Origin: Oceanirhabdus seepicola
GTDB lineage: Bacteria; Bacillota; Clostridia; Clostridiales; Clostridiaceae
Assembly (NCBI RefSeq): GCF_023684385.1
Contig: NZ_JAGSOJ010000002.1
Location: 186,001-250,000, forward strand
DNA: 64,000 bases
Direction: 5' to 3'
Position numbers and translations under genes: made by a program. Shown in pieces: positions 62,178-64,000 of this stretch (position 1 is the stretch's first letter; each line of letters begins with the position of its first letter). The notes below the pieces were generated by a model, which worked only from the letters and a program-made list of their open reading frames with translations, was not told where the DNA came from and did no database searches.

Positions 62178-63494
62178 ATGTCAAAAAGAGAAAAATTTTC
62201 AGGGAGAATTGGATTTATACTTGCATGTATTGGGTCAGCTATTGGTCTTGGGAACGTTTGGATGTTCTCATGGAGATTGGGGCAGTACGGGGGATCAGCA
62301 TTTTTAATTCCTTATTTTTTATTTTTAGCTATATTGGTACCAATAGGACTTATGGGAGAATTCGCTATTGGAAGGAAGATGAAAGGGGGATCTTTTAAAG
62401 CTTACAATGTAATATTAGAAAAGCTTCCATCTGGATTAAGAAATACTATTTCAGCAATCCCAACCTTAGGGGTTGTAGGGATATTTCTATTTTATGCAAT
62501 TGTAACTGGGTGGATTATAAGATATTTCTTTGCTTATGTAACAGGAAAAATGAATGAAGTAGCTAATATTTCAGATTATTTTGAGGGATTTATTGGGACA
62601 AGTGATAGTATCATTTGGCATGGTATAGCTCTATTAATAGTTGTGCTAATAGTTTCACTTGGTGTTTCTAAAGGGATAGAGAAAATCAATAAGATTATGA
62701 TGCCATTATTGTTTATTATATTAATTGGAATTATGATTAGATCTTTAAGCTTAGAAGGTGCTATGGAAGGTGTAAAGTACTTACTTATTCCCAAATGGGA
62801 TATGTTGTTAAAACCCATGACTTGGATTATGGCACTTGGACAAGCATTCTTCACAGTATCACTTAATGGTTGTGCTATGGTGGTTTATGGAAGTTACCTT
62901 GAGGAAGAAGTTGATGTTGTCAATGCAACAAAACAGATTATTATTTTTGATACAATAGCTGCGTTGTTATCAGCTTTTGTTATTATTCCAGCAGCATTTG
63001 CTTTTGGACTAGACCCACAAGCAGGACCAACATTATTGTTTATTACTGTACCATCGATATTCAGTAGTATGCCTGGAGGAACTATATTTGGAATATTGTT
63101 CTTTGCAGGAATAATATTTGCAGCAGTTTCATCAGCTATAAATATGTTAGAAGTACCAGTTGAGGTTCTAAAAAATAATTTCAATATTTCTAGAAAGAAA
63201 GCTGCTATAGGAGTGACTATTATTGTTTTCATATTAGGAATACCATTGGATTTGAATATGAATTTATTTGGTATGGTAGCAGATATTAGTAGCGTATATA
63301 TAGCTCCTTTGGGAGCTGTAATAGGAGCTATTTGTATATACTGGATATATGGTACTAAGAATATATTACCTGAGATTAATAAGGGTGCAGCTAAAAAGCA
63401 AGGAAAAATATTTGAATTGGCAGCTAAGTATTTCTTTGTTCCATTCTCAATAATAATATTAATATTAGGAATTCTTCTTGGTGGAATTGGTTAG
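62178..63494 (+). CDS. NSS-family sodium-dependent amino-acid transporter
   Basis: 438 aa from ATG 62178 (SD AAAGGGAG); the GTG at 62169 lies in the SD. Neurotransmitter:sodium symporter family with the N-terminal signature GRIGFILACIGSAIGLGNVWMFSW (sodium and substrate site on TM1), about 11 segments, PLGAVIGAICIYWI near the end. Bacterial members of this size include tyrosine (Tyt1) and tryptophan/hydrophobic amino-acid (MhsT) transporters. The Phe/Tyr-rich leader peptide upstream points to aromatic amino acids as substrate. Second-half residues resemble the eleven-TM Tyt1 subgroup rather than twelve-TM eukaryotic members. Confidence 0.9.
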   Translation: MSKREKFSGRIGFILACIGSAIGLGNVWMFSWRLGQYGGSAFLIPYFLFLAILVPIGLMGEFAIGRKMKGGSFKAYNVILEKLPSGLRNTISAIPTLGVVGIFLFYAIVTGWIIRYFFAYVTGKMNEVANISDYFEGFIGTSDSIIWHGIALLIVVLIVSLGVSKGIEKINKIMMPLLFIILIGIMIRSLSLEGAMEGVKYLLIPKWDMLLKPMTWIMALGQAFFTVSLNGCAMVVYGSYLEEEVDVVNATKQIIIFDTIAALLSAFVIIPAAFAFGLDPQAGPTLLFITVPSIFSSMPGGTIFGILFFAGIIFAAVSSAINMLEVPVEVLKNNFNISRKKAAIGVTIIVFILGIPLDLNMNLFGMVADISSVYIAPLGAVIGAICIYWIYGTKNILPEINKGAAKKQGKIFELAAKYFFVPFSIIILILGILLGGIG

Positions 63495-63573
63495 TAAATT
63501 CTACCAAGAAGTAGAGAATTTTATAAGAAAGATAGATTATATTGTCCTTACTTAATTTGTAGTCTTAAGAGTT

Positions 63574-63697
63574 TCAGGCATTGAAAAAGTCAAAGGTCAA
63601 GGAACAAGGCGAACGAGCAGCGGAACGTACGAATTATGTACTTGAGCAGCGCAGAGAGCCTTAGTGACGCCGAGATGGGGCTTTTTCAATAGCCTGA
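63574..63697. repeat. GC-rich structured repeat with terminal stem
   Basis: The ends TCAGGC-ATTGAAAAAG (63574-63589) and CTTTTTCAAT-A-GCCTGA (63681-63697) form a 16-bp stem with one bulged A. The interior is about half G+C (GGCGAACGAGCAGCGGAACG; CTTGAGCAGCGCAGAGAGCC; GTACGAATTATGTAC), strikingly unlike the AT-rich surroundings. No ORF. Could be a MITE/REP-type repeat or a structured RNA; dispersed in the genome or not is unknown. A small hairpin ACCACT-GCAA-AGTGGT follows (63697-63712). Confidence 0.7.
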
Positions 63698-63732
63698 CCA
63701 CTGCAAAGTGGTAAACATAGATTGTAATGTGC

Positions 63733-63771
63733 TATAATAATAATGAAAAAAATATGAAAATTATTATTATA
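63733..63771 (+). promoter_or_regulatory. ilvE -10 region with 12-bp inverted repeat
   Basis: TATAATAATAAT (63733-63744) and ATTATTATTATA (63760-63771) are perfect inverted repeats around a 15-nt spacer; the first six bases are a consensus -10. The right arm ends just before the SD TTGGAGG, so a hairpin or bound protein could affect translation or start-site use. Confidence 0.45.
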
Positions 63772-63786
63772 TTGGAGGTAAATTCA

Positions 63787-64000
63787 ATGAAACCTGTGGA
63801 TATCAATTGGAGTGAGTTAGGATTTAACTATATCAAGACCGATTTTAGATATGTTTCTCATTGGAAAGATGGAAAATGGGATGAAGGGAAATTAGTTGAA
63901 GATAATAAGATTGCTATTAGTGAATCAGCTACAGCACTTCATTATGGACAGCAATGTTTCGAGGGATTAAAAGCGTATAGAACTAAAGAGGGGAAAATAC
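63787..64000 (+). CDS. ilvE: Branched-chain amino-acid aminotransferase (5' part, cut by window end)
   Basis: 71 codons visible from ATG 63787 (SD TTGGAGG). The reading MKPVDINWSELGFNYIKTDF, KIAISESATALHYGQQCFEGLKAYR is the conserved N-terminus of large-type (about 340-360 aa) class IV aminotransferases (IlvE/BCAT). It transfers amino groups between glutamate and Leu/Ile/Val keto acids using PLP; the PLP Lys lies beyond the window. The 3' end is missing. Confidence 0.9.
   Translation, partial: MKPVDINWSELGFNYIKTDFRYVSHWKDGKWDEGKLVEDNKIAISESATALHYGQQCFEGLKAYRTKEGKI

Noticed and set aside
1..64000. rRNA, tRNA, prophage or intact insertion sequence
   Set aside because: I looked for conserved rRNA/tRNA segments, phage structural genes and transposase motifs and saw none.

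Overview
The window is AT-rich DNA (roughly 30% G+C by eye) with AGGAGG-type ribosome binding sites, many TTG/GTG starts, three sets of [FeFe]-hydrogenase genes, a hybrid-cluster protein, a SigI/RsgI pair and a XylFII-LytS-YesN xylose system. Together these point to a strictly anaerobic, saccharolytic member of the Clostridia (Clostridium-like Firmicute). I see no rRNA, tRNA, CRISPR array, prophage or intact transposase. Where an upstream ATG/GTG/TTG lies inside the Shine-Dalgarno (SD) sequence, I moved the start to the codon that the SD actually serves.

Layout. 1-2300: cell-wall deacetylase and small envelope proteins. 2400-13450: redox block with Hcp, a kinase-like gene, a sensory [FeFe]-hydrogenase (HydS-like) coupled to a PP2C phosphatase, and, convergently, the trimeric NAD(P)-linked hydrogenase HydC-HydB-HydA, followed by a PPC-domain gene. 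13670-19830: small membrane protein, acetyltransferase, TPR protein with a probable ATT start, and an MBOAT/DHHW/DUF4358 surface O-acylation module. 20000-33480: a secretion/regulation block with sigI-rsgI (rsgI has a huge charged tail), two large secreted multidomain proteins (the second, 2087 aa, carries both an endonuclease I and a DNase I-like EEP domain), a very acidic DUF5667 coiled-coil protein behind a SigI-like promoter, and a 48-aa zinc-ribbon gene. 34600-36540: second [FeFe]-hydrogenase operon behind a near-perfect Rex operator. 37400-53480: xylose sensing (XylFII, LytS, YesN, a second anchored XylF-like protein) and xylose transport (XylF, XylG, XylH), separated by a tandem array of WG-repeat lipoproteins on the other strand, one of them dead. 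53600-61700: two signal peptidases, M42 aminopeptidase, GNAT, a possible papain-like secreted protein, UvsE, a chagasin-type inhibitor and a chemoreceptor. 61800-63500: an 18-residue leader peptide with 8 Phe/Tyr residues, two hairpins and an NSS amino-acid transporter. 63787-end: ilvE, cut by the window edge.

How it works together. The redox block couples H2 metabolism to sensing: HydS and PP2C are probably the signalling arm for the HydABC enzyme, and the group-B-like enzyme is probably repressed by Rex according to NADH/NAD+. The xyl genes form a three-component sensor driving an ABC importer. The sigI region looks like an envelope-stress or polymer-sensing regulon whose outputs are secreted nucleases and acidic proteins (inference).

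The strongest leads for something new are: (1) the aromatic leader-peptide attenuator ahead of the NSS transporter; (2) SigI-type promoters and a charged-tail RsgI beside a dual-nuclease secreted protein; (3) two genes whose SD and start codon are 30 nt apart with an intervening hairpin that would restore 8-nt spacing; (4) a family of five hairpin repeats with base-pair covariation, two of them inside MITE-like elements.
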